DNA of 64,000 nucleotides, from assembly GCF_001045675.1 (NCBI RefSeq), contig NZ_LEKT01000007.1, positions 1 to 64,000 of the forward strand, in the 5' to 3' direction. Position 1 is the first letter of the stretch. Each line of letters opens with the position of its first letter. Shown piece after piece: positions 25,498 through 35,514 of this stretch. The notes below the pieces were generated by a model, which searched no databases, was not told the DNA's origin, and saw only the letters and a program-made list of their open reading frames with translations. The DNA comes from Megasphaera cerevisiae DSM 20462. Its GTDB lineage: Bacteria > Bacillota > Negativicutes > Veillonellales > Megasphaeraceae. The position numbers were made by a program, and so were the translations under genes.

Positions 25498-26715
25498 TTA
25501 AAGCCTCCTCATTAATTCTTCCAGTTCCTCTGCCGTCATAGCCTTCCCGTCCTTGTAATACGTTCCGTTCCGATATATAGCATGAATACTATAATCACGA
25601 CTATCTATAAAAGAAGAATCAGGATATGCGGCAACACGAAATCCCCGTGCCCGCCAATTCATAAGATCACGAATAACAGTCTGGTCACTTGCCGTATACG
25701 ATACGGCAAGCTGGAAAGATGGTTCAGCATCAGCCAAAAGGCCGGCGTCACTCATAAATTCATACAGCAAGTTAATATTCATGCCAAATCCGCAAGCAGG
25801 CCTATCCACGCCGAAACGTGCCGACAACGTATCATACCGTCCTCCGTCAATCACATCATACAAGGCGCCGTCTACGTACACTTTGAACACCATATCCGTA
25901 TAATAATCAAGACGGTTGGCAAATCCGAAATCCAGTTGTATCTTACCGGCAAAACCGGCATACAAAATATAATCATAGACTCGTTCCAGCCGTGAAAGCG
26001 CATTTAACATGCCGCTGTTGATACTGTAATCACGCGCCTTGCTGAGCGTCTGCGCATAGGGGCCAAATAATACGGGCAGCACTTCAAGTGCTCTGCGGGC
26101 ATCTCCGGTCAAGGGCAAGGTGGCAATATATTTCCGGCACGCCACCAGATTTCTATCGGCCATATACATTCGCAGCGTGTCTTTTTGTTCTTCTTCCAAG
26201 GGCAGTCCGTCAAACAAAGCCTGCGTATACGCCGCAGTTCCCATATCAATGCGAATAGTTTCCACACCAACCGCCTTTAGTATTTCTGCGGCCATAACGA
26301 TGACTTCTCCATCACATTCCGGACTTGAATCCCCTAATATCTCGATCCCTCCCTGGAGAAAATCCTTTCCATACGTACTGCGTCCAAAATATTCACGAAA
26401 AACCGTGCTGACATAGCCAAATTTAAGCAGCTGATCCTGTCGCGGAAATTCTCGGGCCGCGGTTTCCACGAGCGGCAGCGTCACATCAGGTCGTAAAACT
26501 AAAACTCGTCCGTCCGTATCAATGGTTTTAACCATCTGCTGCCGTAAATGAGGAAAGAAATGCTGATATACATCATAATCTTCAAAGCTCGGCGTCTCAA
26601 TAATCTTGCAGCCGTGATTCATAATGACAGAAATAATTTTTCCTTGAATTCGGTCATAATTGCGCATTTCATCATGATGAAGCATTTTCACCCCATCTAA
26701 TGTATTATTGTTCAT
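25498..26715 (-). CDS. hisZ: ATP phosphoribosyltransferase regulatory subunit
   Basis: 405 residues. HisRS-like paralogue without tRNA charging role that forms the HisG/HisZ complex and carries the histidine feedback site. Class II synthetase-like motifs include RPDVTLPLVETAAREF, FREYFGRSTYGKDFLQGGIE broken as YGKDFLQGGIEILG, LDFGFANRLDYYTDMVFKVY and GGRYDTLSARFG. First gene of the operon, with GGAGG before the ATG. Confidence 0.95.
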   Translation of the reverse strand: MNNNTLDGVKMLHHDEMRNYDRIQGKIISVIMNHGCKIIETPSFEDYDVYQHFFPHLRQQMVKTIDTDGRVLVLRPDVTLPLVETAAREFPRQDQLLKFGYVSTVFREYFGRSTYGKDFLQGGIEILGDSSPECDGEVIVMAAEILKAVGVETIRIDMGTAAYTQALFDGLPLEEEQKDTLRMYMADRNLVACRKYIATLPLTGDARRALEVLPVLFGPYAQTLSKARDYSINSGMLNALSRLERVYDYILYAGFAGKIQLDFGFANRLDYYTDMVFKVYVDGALYDVIDGGRYDTLSARFGVDRPACGFGMNINLLYEFMSDAGLLADAEPSFQLAVSYTASDQTVIRDLMNWRARGFRVAAYPDSSFIDSRDYSIHAIYRNGTYYKDGKAMTAEELEELMRRL

Positions 26716-26756
26716 TCTATGACCTCCTGTATCTCTAAATTAAAAGCATATTTTCT

Positions 26757-26803
26757 TTATTACTTTATCTCGGTAAAGTAATAAATTGTCGAAGTAAATT
26801 GTA
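26757..26803 (-). promoter_or_regulatory. his operon promoter and operator-like inverted repeat
   Basis: Extended -10 TGTTACAAT (TACAAT at 26803-26798) with a weak -35. Just downstream lies a perfect 11-bp inverted repeat, TTATTACTTTA-TCTCGG-TAAAGTAATAA (26757-26784), spanning roughly +7 to +34 of the transcript. No T-box is present, so repression by a DNA-binding protein at this site is the likely control. Confidence 0.65.
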
Positions 26804-26865
26804 ACACAAAGTTGGAAAAATAAAAATACCTTTTGCAAATTTTTTTACATTTTTACGTATAATTT

Positions 26866-27072
26866 TCATAAATCAGATCCTGCTGATTTCAAAATCTTTT
26901 TAACAGCCTTTTCAAATTTGGGACGCGGGATCATAACACGATGCCCACAACCACAGCAGCGAACCACAAAATCCACACCGATACGCAGTACTTCCCATTC
27001 ATTTGAGCCGCAGGGATGGGCCTTTTTCATCTGTACGACATCTCCAATATGATAACGGACAAAATTAGCCAT
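26866..27072 (-). CDS. DUF951 family small protein
   Basis: 68 residues. DUF951 proteins are short Firmicute proteins of unknown function; the conserved points are VVQMKKAHPCGSNEWEVLRIG and VRCCGCGHRVMIPR, where three cysteines may bind zinc. A good GGAG site precedes the ATG. It stands alone upstream of the his promoter on the same strand. Confidence 0.85.
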   Translation of the reverse strand: MANFVRYHIGDVVQMKKAHPCGSNEWEVLRIGVDFVVRCCGCGHRVMIPRPKFEKAVKKILKSAGSDL

Positions 27073-27248
27073 AGTATTACCACTCCTTTATTATATATGT
27101 TTCATTATATAGCCTAACTGCCGTAAAAGATAGGGGCGCCGCGGGACGGGTGCTCTTGTAAGGGCTGGCCCTGTGTGTTACTATAATGGATAGCGAACGG
27201 CATCATAAGGCCGTTCTCACTACATTACGACACGAGGAGGAATCTGTT

Positions 27249-27557
27249 TTGGCTTCATCAACAGATCTGCAAAAGCTGCGTCACATATATGTCGCATTAT
27301 ACACGGTCGGCGGATGCTGTTCTCTCATAACCGTCGCTCTTTTAGTATGGATCGCATTCTGTATCGCCGTCGAGAAAGAACCATTGGCTGCCATTGCATT
27401 TTTACCTGCCATGCCATCGTTTTTTATATTTATCATATTGATCGCAATACTGGTTATCAGCATTACTGCGTGGCAGACCGGCGCAAAATATCATCAGCAA
27501 TATGAGCTGCTGCAAAAAAAGCAGCGGCAGGAAGGAGGACTATATGAGAAAAATTGA
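27249..27557 (+). CDS. Small membrane protein of the HAAS operon
   Basis: 102 residues from TTG 27249, which has GGAGG nine bases upstream; an in-frame ATG at 27186 lacks a ribosome site. Two hydrophobic segments (VALYTVGGCCSLITVALLVW and FFIFIILIAILVISITAW) flank a short loop, with a basic coiled tail (YHQQYELLQKKQRQE). It overlaps the next gene by 14 bases and is clearly co-translated. Family not recognised. Confidence 0.6.
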   Translation: MASSTDLQKLRHIYVALYTVGGCCSLITVALLVWIAFCIAVEKEPLAAIAFLPAMPSFFIFIILIAILVISITAWQTGAKYHQQYELLQKKQRQEGGLYEKN

Positions 27558-28281
27558 GTTTATGGACCTCTTGAAATATTATTTTCGCAAGAGCGACAAA
27601 GAAGATCTGAAGGGCATTTTGGAAGACTGTGAAGAACAGTTTCGCCTTGGTGCAAAGGAGGGGCGAACAGAAGAAGATGTCTGCCGCAAGCTGGGACATC
27701 CAAAAAATATTTACCGCTATTATATTGGCAAGCCCATTGTCCCAGAGGACAATGCCAGCTTGGCGGCTGCCGCGGATTGCCAGCCATCGTATAAACCGCA
27801 GAATGCCGCTCCGTATGACTGGGAAAAGGATCCGGAGCGGCGGCGCCGCCGTGAACAAAGCGAATCGTACTATCATCAACCAGACGACTATCGCTACCAA
27901 CAGCCCCAGGCATCTTCTCACCCCTATAGAGAAGATGCGGAAACGGGAAGAGATTTCAAATGGGATACTGATTCTTCTGTCCCCAAGGCAGCAAAAGCAG
28001 TGGCTAGTCCTTTTTTGGATATTTTAGGGACGCTTTTCGGTATCTTGAGCGGTTTCCTGTATCTCGGTGTCGCCGCAGCTGTTATTGCCTGCATTGCTAT
28101 TGCCAATCTGCCGGCGTTCTTGTACACAGATCTGCTTCCCTTGCCTACCCTTTCACTAACAACCATGGTATTCACCGTTCTGGCTATCCTGTTCGCCGCC
28201 TTGACCACTTCCTATGCCGGTCAAGCCTGCCATGATGCTTCCCGCGGTACAGGCACACGTTCATCAGGGAGGAATTCATAA
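27544..28281 (+). CDS. HAAS/DUF1700-like membrane protein
   Basis: 245 residues from ATG 27544 with AAGGAGG upstream. The N-terminal 60 residues (FMDLLKYYFRKSDKEDLKGI, YEEQFRLGA-like segment, VCRKLGHPKNIYRYYIG) match the HAAS helical domain that accompanies membrane proteins controlled by PadR-type regulators. A polar Gln/Arg/Tyr-rich linker (QSESYYHQPDDYRYQQPQA) leads to a pair of long hydrophobic segments near residues 165-225. No PadR gene is next to it. Role in envelope stress is a family-level guess. Confidence 0.7.
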   Translation: MRKIEFMDLLKYYFRKSDKEDLKGILEDCEEQFRLGAKEGRTEEDVCRKLGHPKNIYRYYIGKPIVPEDNASLAAAADCQPSYKPQNAAPYDWEKDPERRRRREQSESYYHQPDDYRYQQPQASSHPYREDAETGRDFKWDTDSSVPKAAKAVASPFLDILGTLFGILSGFLYLGVAAAVIACIAIANLPAFLYTDLLPLPTLSLTTMVFTVLAILFAALTTSYAGQACHDASRGTGTRSSGRNS

Positions 28282-28739
28282 TGGCAAAAGTACTCATCTG
28301 CTTTATTCTGACATGTGTATTTTCATTTTTAGGCTTACAGTCTTTTATGACCAAGGACTACGGGCCATTAAAAGAATGGCTTACCTATTATCAGGAATAT
28401 AAAGCTCTCCAAGGCGCTTTAAACAAGGGAAATACCAGCAAGGATGAGCTATTGGCTAAATTAAAAAAAATGTATCCTGAACGGGCACAGGAACTGGAAA
28501 ACAAATTTAAGGAAAAATACGGAGATGTGAAGGACAGTGCAGCAGATACTCAAGATACTATTGAATCAAAATTCAGCGACACCGTATCTTCATCCCGTAC
28601 GGAACCTGCTCACACGGGCAGCTCACGTCAGGAAACGCGCTCGTCTCAACCCCAGGCTTCATCTTCATCCCGTTCTTCTTCCAGTCGTGCAACAGATAAA
28701 AATGCGGATACCGTCCAAAACAATAAATCCAGCCGTTAA
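28281..28739 (+). CDS. Ser-rich anchored protein, third gene of the HAAS operon
   Basis: 152 residues; ATG overlaps the preceding TAA (TAATG). One N-terminal hydrophobic segment (VLICFILTCVFSFLGLQSF), a charged helical region (LLAKLKKMYPERAQELENKF) and a low-complexity Ser/Arg tail (SSSSRSSSSRATDKNAD). It is likely an envelope-anchored coiled protein. Function unknown; coupling indicates that it works with the two genes upstream. Confidence 0.6.
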   Translation: MAKVLICFILTCVFSFLGLQSFMTKDYGPLKEWLTYYQEYKALQGALNKGNTSKDELLAKLKKMYPERAQELENKFKEKYGDVKDSAADTQDTIESKFSDTVSSSRTEPAHTGSSRQETRSSQPQASSSSRSSSSRATDKNADTVQNNKSSR

Positions 28740-28804
28740 CATTTTGTTATATGACATGGTTGTTTTTTTCTTAGATTTTATTATCAAAAAATAATTATTA
28801 TCTG

Positions 28805-28833
28805 TTGATTTTATATTGATGATGTATTATAAT
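28805..28833 (+). promoter_or_regulatory. Rubrerythrin promoter
   Basis: TTGATT (28805-28810), 17-base spacer, TATAAT (28828-28833), about 80 bases upstream of the rubrerythrin ATG. Confidence 0.8.
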
Positions 28834-28920
28834 GAACTTGTCAGCAAGGTTTGGAGAAATTCTTCAGACAATACTATTGCATTTAATCATTGTAACTATT
28901 TTTTTGAGGAGGTATGTATT

Positions 28921-29457
28921 ATGGAATTAAAAGGAAGCAAAACAGAAAAGAATTTAGAAGCAGCATTTGCCGGTGAATCGATGGCCAGAAACAAATACAC
29001 GTATTATGCCAGTGTTGCAAAAAAAGCAGGGTATGAACAAATAAAGGGCTTCTTTGAAGAAACGGCTAATAATGAAAAAGAACATGCTAAGCTTTGGTTC
29101 AAATTGCTCCACGATGGTATGCCTGACGATATCAACGCACTGAAGGACGCAGCTGCCGGCGAACATTATGAATGGACTGAAATGTATCCAACATTTGCCA
29201 AAGAAGCTAAGGAAGAAGGCTTCAACAATATTGCGTACCTTTTTGAAAAAGTAGCTGAAATCGAAAAGCATCATGAAGAACGGTACCTTGCCCTTTTGGC
29301 AAATATTGAAAACGGCACGGCTTTCAAAAAACCAGAAAAGAAAACTTGGATCTGTCGTAACTGCGGCTTCATTTATGAAGGTGATGTCGCTCCTAAGGTA
29401 TGTCCAGTTTGTGCGCATCCGCAGGCTTTCTTTGAATTGAAAAACGATAATTTTTAA
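28921..29457 (+). CDS. Rubrerythrin
   Basis: 178 residues from ATG 28921 with GGAGG upstream. Peroxide-scavenging di-iron protein of anaerobes that reduces hydrogen peroxide with electrons from rubredoxin or NADH. The ferritin-like domain has [25 protein letters not shown] and [12 protein letters not shown] as the di-iron Glu/His ligands; the C-terminal rubredoxin-like domain has [12 protein letters not shown] and KVCPVCAHP with the FeS4 cysteines. Monocistronic with its own promoter and a long terminator. Confidence 0.93.
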   Translation: MELKGSKTEKNLEAAFAGESMARNKYTYYASVAKKAGYEQIKGFFEETANNEKEHAKLWFKLLHDGMPDDINALKDAAAGEHYEWTEMYPTFAKEAKEEGFNNIAYLFEKVAEIEKHHEERYLALLANIENGTAFKKPEKKTWICRNCGFIYEGDVAPKVCPVCAHPQAFFELKNDNF

Positions 29458-29479
29458 AAACTACGTATCGTAAATACCG

Positions 29480-29537
29480 TAACAGTAAATAAAAGAAGCT
29501 GTCTCTATATGGAGGCAGCTTCTTTTATTTACTGTTA
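29480..29537. terminator. Bidirectional terminator, rubrerythrin / response regulator
   Basis: A stem of about 21 bp, TAACAGTAAATAAAAGAAGC with its complement, closed by a loop of about 14 bases. Poly-T on both strands serves the converging genes; its inner end touches the response-regulator stop. Confidence 0.9.
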
Positions 29538-29538
29538 C

Positions 29539-30246
29539 TTATTCTTCGACTCTAAACCGATACCCGTTTCCCCAAACGGTTTCGATAGCCGTAAATTCCG
29601 GTTTTATTTCATTAAGCTTATCCCGCAGGCGATTTACATGAACGGTAACGGTTGCCAATTCTCCCAATGCGTCAAGATGCCAAATCATTTCAAAAAGATA
29701 TTTCTTAGAAAATACTTGATTGGGATGCCGGGCTAAAAATAACAGCAGGTTAAATTCTTTTCCTGTCAGCATAATTTCCTTTTTACCACGGAAGACTTGA
29801 TGCCGTTTGATATATATACGCAGATCTTCAACCTGAATATCCGGCTTATTTTCATCCAACGCCTGCGGCCGTGCCCCCAACAGCCGTTGATGTATATCCA
29901 AATGCGCTTTCAGCCGCGCCGTCATTTCCGACGGGTTGAACGGTTTGACAATATAATCGTCGGCACCTAATCCCAATCCCTTTATTTTATCCTCATCACT
30001 CCCCCTTGCTGTGATAAAAATAATCGGAACGTTACTGATGTCGCGAATCTTCCTGCAAACGGAAAATCCATCGGTATCTGGCAGCCCCACATCAAGCAGC
30101 ACAGCATCAATCGCTCCCCCGTCAAATACCTTCAAACCTTCTTTGCCACTCATGGCAACGGTAACTTCAAAACCGCTTGCTTCCAAAAAATCTCGCTCCA
30201 ATGCGGCAATCATGCTGTCATCTTCAATTGTCAAAATGTGCGCCAT
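29539..30246 (-). CDS. OmpR/PhoB-family response regulator, orphan
   Basis: 235 residues from ATG 30246, with GGGGGA upstream. Receiver domain with phospho-acceptor Asp52 (AVLLDVGLPDTDG), acidic pair in TIEDD, Thr79 and Lys101 (IVKPFNP). C-terminal winged helix with KEIMLTGKEFNLLLFLARHP, VTVHVNRLRDKL and TVWGNGYRF. No histidine kinase gene is adjacent; the next gene upstream is a D,D-carboxypeptidase, 35 bases away. The KdpE/RegX-like layout does not fix targets. Confidence 0.9.
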   Translation of the reverse strand: MAHILTIEDDSMIAALERDFLEASGFEVTVAMSGKEGLKVFDGGAIDAVLLDVGLPDTDGFSVCRKIRDISNVPIIFITARGSDEDKIKGLGLGADDYIVKPFNPSEMTARLKAHLDIHQRLLGARPQALDENKPDIQVEDLRIYIKRHQVFRGKKEIMLTGKEFNLLLFLARHPNQVFSKKYLFEMIWHLDALGELATVTVHVNRLRDKLNEIKPEFTAIETVWGNGYRFRVEE

Positions 30247-30281
30247 ATAAATTCCCCCTCGTTGCAATATTTCCGAAAATA

Positions 30282-31127
30282 CTATTTCCCCGTTTGTAAT
30301 CTTCGGAATCCATAATCAAGAATAGCCGGTGCATCCTCCCAACGATCATCATCATTGAACAACGCCAAAACCAATGTATGCCCATTCCGAGTTGCTGCTG
30401 CTACCAAACAATCTCCGGCAGCATTCGTAAACCCCGTTTTGACTCCATCGGCCCCTGCATAGCCGCTTATTAAAAAACGGTTTGTTGTCGTGACATGTTT
30501 AGAAGGCCGTCCATCCAAATATTTTACATCATAAGCTGGTAAGCTTACAATATAGCGAAATTCAGGAAAGTTTTTCATTCCATACGCAGCCATTTTAGCC
30601 ATATCCACGGCTGTCGTATAATGCCGTGCAGCCGTCAGCCCGTTAGGATTGACAAAATGCGAATGAGCGGCCCCCATTTTTACCGCCTCGTTATTCATCA
30701 TCCCGGCATAGCCAGCTACGGACCCGCCCAGAGTTTCTGCCACCGCAACAGCGGCATCATTTCCCGATACGACCATCATTCCCCGCAATGCTTCACGCAC
30801 TGTAAGACGGTCACCGGGAGCAATCCCCAATACAGACGGTTCAGTATCAGCCGCTTCTTGAGAAATATTAAGCGGCTGATCCAGTTTATCTTTCCCCTGA
30901 TCCAAAGCAGTAATCAGCGTCACAATTTTAGTGGTGCTCGCCGGGTGAATCCACTTTGTAGGATTCACCTGATATAAAATTTTACCAGAATCAACATCAA
31001 TCATACATGCCGATTCCGCAATGGTAGACGGCACTGCCGCCTGCACAGAGGCGAACGCCGCCGTGCATATCATGAATGCCGCCATAAATACGGCTGCTGA
31101 AACCATGTGTCTTATATAAGAAAACAT
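30282..31127 (-). CDS. D-alanyl-D-alanine carboxypeptidase (DacF-like, S11)
   Basis: 281 residues from ATG 31127 (GGAG upstream). Penicillin-binding serine peptidase that trims the terminal D-Ala of murein stem peptides in the periplasm. N-terminal signal peptide ends near AFASVQA. Active-site motifs: Ser64-x-x-Lys67 in ASTTK, Ser121-Gly-Asn in VSGND, Lys230-Thr-Gly in GVKTGFT. It is shorter than many PBP5 homologues and lacks the C-terminal beta domain with amphipathic anchor, so it may be soluble or anchored by an uncleaved signal. Confidence 0.92.
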   Translation of the reverse strand: MFSYIRHMVSAAVFMAAFMICTAAFASVQAAVPSTIAESACMIDVDSGKILYQVNPTKWIHPASTTKIVTLITALDQGKDKLDQPLNISQEAADTEPSVLGIAPGDRLTVREALRGMMVVSGNDAAVAVAETLGGSVAGYAGMMNNEAVKMGAAHSHFVNPNGLTAARHYTTAVDMAKMAAYGMKNFPEFRYIVSLPAYDVKYLDGRPSKHVTTTNRFLISGYAGADGVKTGFTNAAGDCLVAAATRNGHTLVLALFNDDDRWEDAPAILDYGFRRLQTGK

Positions 31128-31220
31128 ATCTGACACTCCTTACTTATATTTTTTTCTTTTAATTATTAATTATCTGTCAAATTAGTCGTAATGTCAATTA
31201 ATTCTAACAAGTTCGTAAAT

Positions 31221-31254
31221 AAAAAAAACAGTCTCTGCCCGGCAGAGACTGTTT
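31221..31254 (-). terminator. Enolase terminator
   Basis: AAACAGTCTCTGCC / GGCAGAGACTGTTT with a very short loop, followed on the minus strand by eight T; it begins seven bases after the eno stop. Confidence 0.92.
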
Positions 31255-31260
31255 CCATAT

Positions 31261-32625
<1,365 letters not shown>

Positions 32626-32845
32626 TCAAAACAATGATACTGTACCCTCATTATACAATACAGGATCAGTATAGTATATACATTCAACCAAAAATTTTAT
32701 TGCGGTTGCGTATTTGTCCCACTAAGCCAGCAGATCGTAAACAATCACCAGTATCTCATCAGATGCCTCTTTAAAGAGCCTATCTCTGAATGTGCAAAAT
32801 GTGCCAAACCGGTCTCCCCTGCAAGGAAAACCGGCCCTGTATTTA

Positions 32846-33679
32846 TCATATTTTGTTCTGCTGTGATTCCGGCATTTTAATATCTGCATGAAACAGTTCC
32901 TGCCCCAGCGTTTGTATCCAAAACCCAATAAGCTGTCCATATGCTTCCCGGCCGTTACCGGCGGAAGCTGCCTTCATAGCATATGTCATAAAGTGCTGTG
33001 CCCAGGCATATCCCCGTCGTTCAAATGCCGCCTTTTCACTTACAGCAGAAAGACGTTCCAATAAGGGCATAAAGATATCCCGTGTCACTTCCAGCACTTT
33101 CGAAGTAATTTCATAGGTATATCCCATTCCCTTTTGATGTTCCTGCATGAAAACGAGTGCCAGCTGATCTGACCGCCGACTTTCATCCGCATAATCAAGA
33201 TGATAGGCTTCCAACAGAAGCCGTTGCCTATCTTCTTCCTTTATAAGCTGATAGGCGCCGAACTTAATAATTTCATATATCCGATCGTCATATGCGCTTT
33301 CCATTTCAATGATCTTTTCCCTCCACTCTCCCCAAGTAAGGGCAACGCGGCAGGTATAATCATCAAAAGACGGCTGTCCCAGAAAATCACATACTTCCTG
33401 CGAGGTCACGGGTACCGTCAGATCCGGTATATGCCAAACCATGTATTTTTGATTTCGGTCAATGTACAGGCAGGGACTTTCCATATGAATCTGAGCCTTG
33501 CAATGAGGGCATTCGTAAAAAAACAAGGTTTCGTCCGTCAAAATACGCAGACGCAATGCCGGATCCCTCGTACCGTCAATACAATCCCATGTATGAAAGG
33601 TTCCCGTTCCCTTGCAAGCCGGACATGTCAGCGTGAATACCGCGGCATGAGAACCTGCGCCCTCTCCATCAAAGCTCAT
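32846..33679 (-). CDS. CpXC domain protein, unknown function
   Basis: 277 residues from ATG 33679, overlapping the macrodomain stop by 11 bases. The N-terminus has two CPxC pairs, LTCPACKG (Cys19/22) and YECPHCKAQ (Cys57/60), a zinc-ribbon arrangement with a further Cys at 33; the family is called CpXC and has no assigned reaction. The rest is helical and acidic, with a long C-terminal alpha region (DYADESRRSDQLALVFMQEH, EVTRDIFMPLLERLSAVSEK). Coupled to an ADP-ribose-reading macrodomain gene, so a role connected to that substrate is a guess. Confidence 0.7.
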   Translation of the reverse strand: MSFDGEGAGSHAAVFTLTCPACKGTGTFHTWDCIDGTRDPALRLRILTDETLFFYECPHCKAQIHMESPCLYIDRNQKYMVWHIPDLTVPVTSQEVCDFLGQPSFDDYTCRVALTWGEWREKIIEMESAYDDRIYEIIKFGAYQLIKEEDRQRLLLEAYHLDYADESRRSDQLALVFMQEHQKGMGYTYEITSKVLEVTRDIFMPLLERLSAVSEKAAFERRGYAWAQHFMTYAMKAASAGNGREAYGQLIGFWIQTLGQELFHADIKMPESQQNKI

Positions 33680-34421
33680 ATTCCGCAATCCCTTCATCAT
33701 ATGATTTCATAACAATATCCGCCGCTTTTTCAATATCAATAATGCTGCGCGGCTGGCTCATATCCAAAAACGGGCGCAGTGCCCGTTTCATGCTGCGTAT
33801 TTTTTCAGCCATAATGATCGGATCCGGATCCGTTTCGCAAACACGCAGCATAACCAGGGATATCATTGCTTCCTCTACCATAGGCCCTATTTCGTTCTTA
33901 TCCGCATCATTTAAGTGCTGCAGCCAAAAGAAAACAGCCGCTTTTGTATAAATCGCCTGCATATCTTCATCAATGCAAACCAGATCAATACGGTTCAGGC
34001 CTTCCCCTTCCGTCAAAATCACAGGCACAACAGCTGCTGCCGCCCGCTGCAGAGGATACCGCTTATCTTCCGTACTAATGGATGTAAATGCAATATGCCG
34101 CAGCTTCTTTTCTTCTGCCATATAAATACTTTTCCTATAGCATGAGATCAAGGTGTCCTCTTCACCCCGCTTACCGCCAATCCAATACGGTCCCACTGTA
34201 TGAATTACATATTTTGCCGGCAGTTTATAGCCGAAGGTCATCTTGGACTCGCCTTCAGCACACCCCTTCAGCGCCCGGCAGGCTGCCGTCAACGAAATGC
34301 CGCCGGCCCGATGAATTTTATTATCCATCCCGCTTACACCAAGCAGCGTGGAACTCGCCGAATTTACAATAGCATCCGCTTTCCATTTTGTTATATCTCC
34401 TACTAAAACGCGAAACTGCAT
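33669..34421 (-). CDS. Macrodomain protein with C-terminal helical extension
   Basis: 250 residues. Residues 1-165 form a macrodomain that binds ADP-ribose: GDITKWKADAIVNSASSTLL (Asn20), the loop LLGVSGMDNKIHRAGG (Asp33, His37), YVIHTVGPYW and the second loop AFTSISTEDKRYP. These match the MacroD/YmdB hydrolase type that removes ADP-ribose or acetyl-ADP-ribose, though the usual GGGGVD is GVSGMD here. An added region of about 85 residues (MVEEAMISLVMLRVCETD to the end) is not part of the domain. First gene of a coupled pair with the CpXC protein. Confidence 0.82.
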   Translation of the reverse strand: MQFRVLVGDITKWKADAIVNSASSTLLGVSGMDNKIHRAGGISLTAACRALKGCAEGESKMTFGYKLPAKYVIHTVGPYWIGGKRGEEDTLISCYRKSIYMAEEKKLRHIAFTSISTEDKRYPLQRAAAAVVPVILTEGEGLNRIDLVCIDEDMQAIYTKAAVFFWLQHLNDADKNEIGPMVEEAMISLVMLRVCETDPDPIIMAEKIRSMKRALRPFLDMSQPRSIIDIEKAADIVMKSYDEGIAEYEL

Positions 34422-34503
34422 AGTATCACCCCCTTCAAGTACATAGACTTTAATAGTTTGATTATATCATATTCACCGCATGTGATGCACGTATTGAATA
34501 TGT

Positions 34504-35451
34504 TTATTTTATAAAAGTACTAATGGATTTTTTCAGATTTTCAATAGCTTCCACATTATTCTCCCGTACCGCATCCACAATACAATGATCTATATGATCC
34601 TTTAAAACGACCTTACTGACACTGACAATAGCTGAATCGACGGCAGCCAGCTGCATAAGCACCTCGCTGCAATCCCGGCCTTCGTCAACCATTCGCTTAA
34701 TTGCCTCCAGATGGCCGCTGATGCGAGCCAGCCGGTTCATCACCATTTTCGTCTGTGTATGATTGTGCCGGTGAGGTACATGCCCGCCGGTATGTATCTG
34801 AGACACTGCCGGCAGCTCCGTATCTTCATCCACATATTGCGCATATGGCAGTTCTTGATCTTTAATTACCTTTATAAAATAAAATTGTGCCGTATCCATT
34901 GCAATCGCAACGGAAAAGCCGCAGCCAATAAGCTGTGATTCCAAGATATCCACCGGCGGCAGCAGACACGGCGGTTCCTCTGCGCTGTCTCCCCGGAGGC
35001 GGTTCACACATTGTCGTGGCATATCATGCATAATGATCAGGCTGCCTTGCCGTTTAAGCGTGCCGTACATTTTTCGTATAAAATCTCTTGCCCTGCCCGC
35101 CATATGCGGATATACGTTTAAACATATAACGGCATCATAGCACTGATCAGGAAAATCGTATTTTAAAATATTACCTTCCGTAAAAACAACCTCGCGTAAA
35201 TGACTGAATTTTTCTCTCGCCTTGTCCAGCATTTGCCGCGAATAATCAAAAGCTTCAACCATCCCCTGCTCACCTACCGCCTCATGAAGATAAGGAATAA
35301 GTGTTCCTGTCCCACAGCCGGCATCTAATACATGTGCTCCAGGCGGAAGTTCTGACAGCCGCATCATATACGCCAATATTTCCCGATTCTCTTTTCGGTC
35401 CCGATCCCATGTATCGGCATAATTCTCAAAAAACACATGTTCTTTATCCAT
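34504..35451 (-). CDS. SAM-dependent methyltransferase fused to a CsoR/RcnR-type metal-sensing repressor domain
   Basis: 315 residues from ATG 35451 (GGTGGA upstream; the frame stays open to 35511). Residues about 10-195 are a class I methyltransferase, with SAM motif VLDAGCGTGTLIPYL (41-55), acidic loop FDYSRQML and DAVICLNVYPHM. A His-rich linker follows (His220, 224, 227, 229, 231). Residues about 232-315 are a complete DUF156/CsoR module: NRLARISGHLEAIKRMVDEG, then Cys261 in RDCSEVL, His286 and Cys290 in LKDHIDHC, the C-H-C pattern of Cu(I)-sensing CsoR. A DNA-binding copper or nickel sensor joined to a methyltransferase suggests metal-controlled methylation or a moonlighting repressor. 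Target and metal are unknown. Confidence 0.85.
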   Translation of the reverse strand: MDKEHVFFENYADTWDRDRKENREILAYMMRLSELPPGAHVLDAGCGTGTLIPYLHEAVGEQGMVEAFDYSRQMLDKAREKFSHLREVVFTEGNILKYDFPDQCYDAVICLNVYPHMAGRARDFIRKMYGTLKRQGSLIIMHDMPRQCVNRLRGDSAEEPPCLLPPVDILESQLIGCGFSVAIAMDTAQFYFIKVIKDQELPYAQYVDEDTELPAVSQIHTGGHVPHRHNHTQTKMVMNRLARISGHLEAIKRMVDEGRDCSEVLMQLAAVDSAIVSVSKVVLKDHIDHCIVDAVRENNVEAIENLKKSISTFIK

Positions 35452-35514
35452 TCTATCCACCAACACCTTCTCTGCATTTCTAATTCCGATACGGACAATA
35501 CCCGGCAGCACTAT

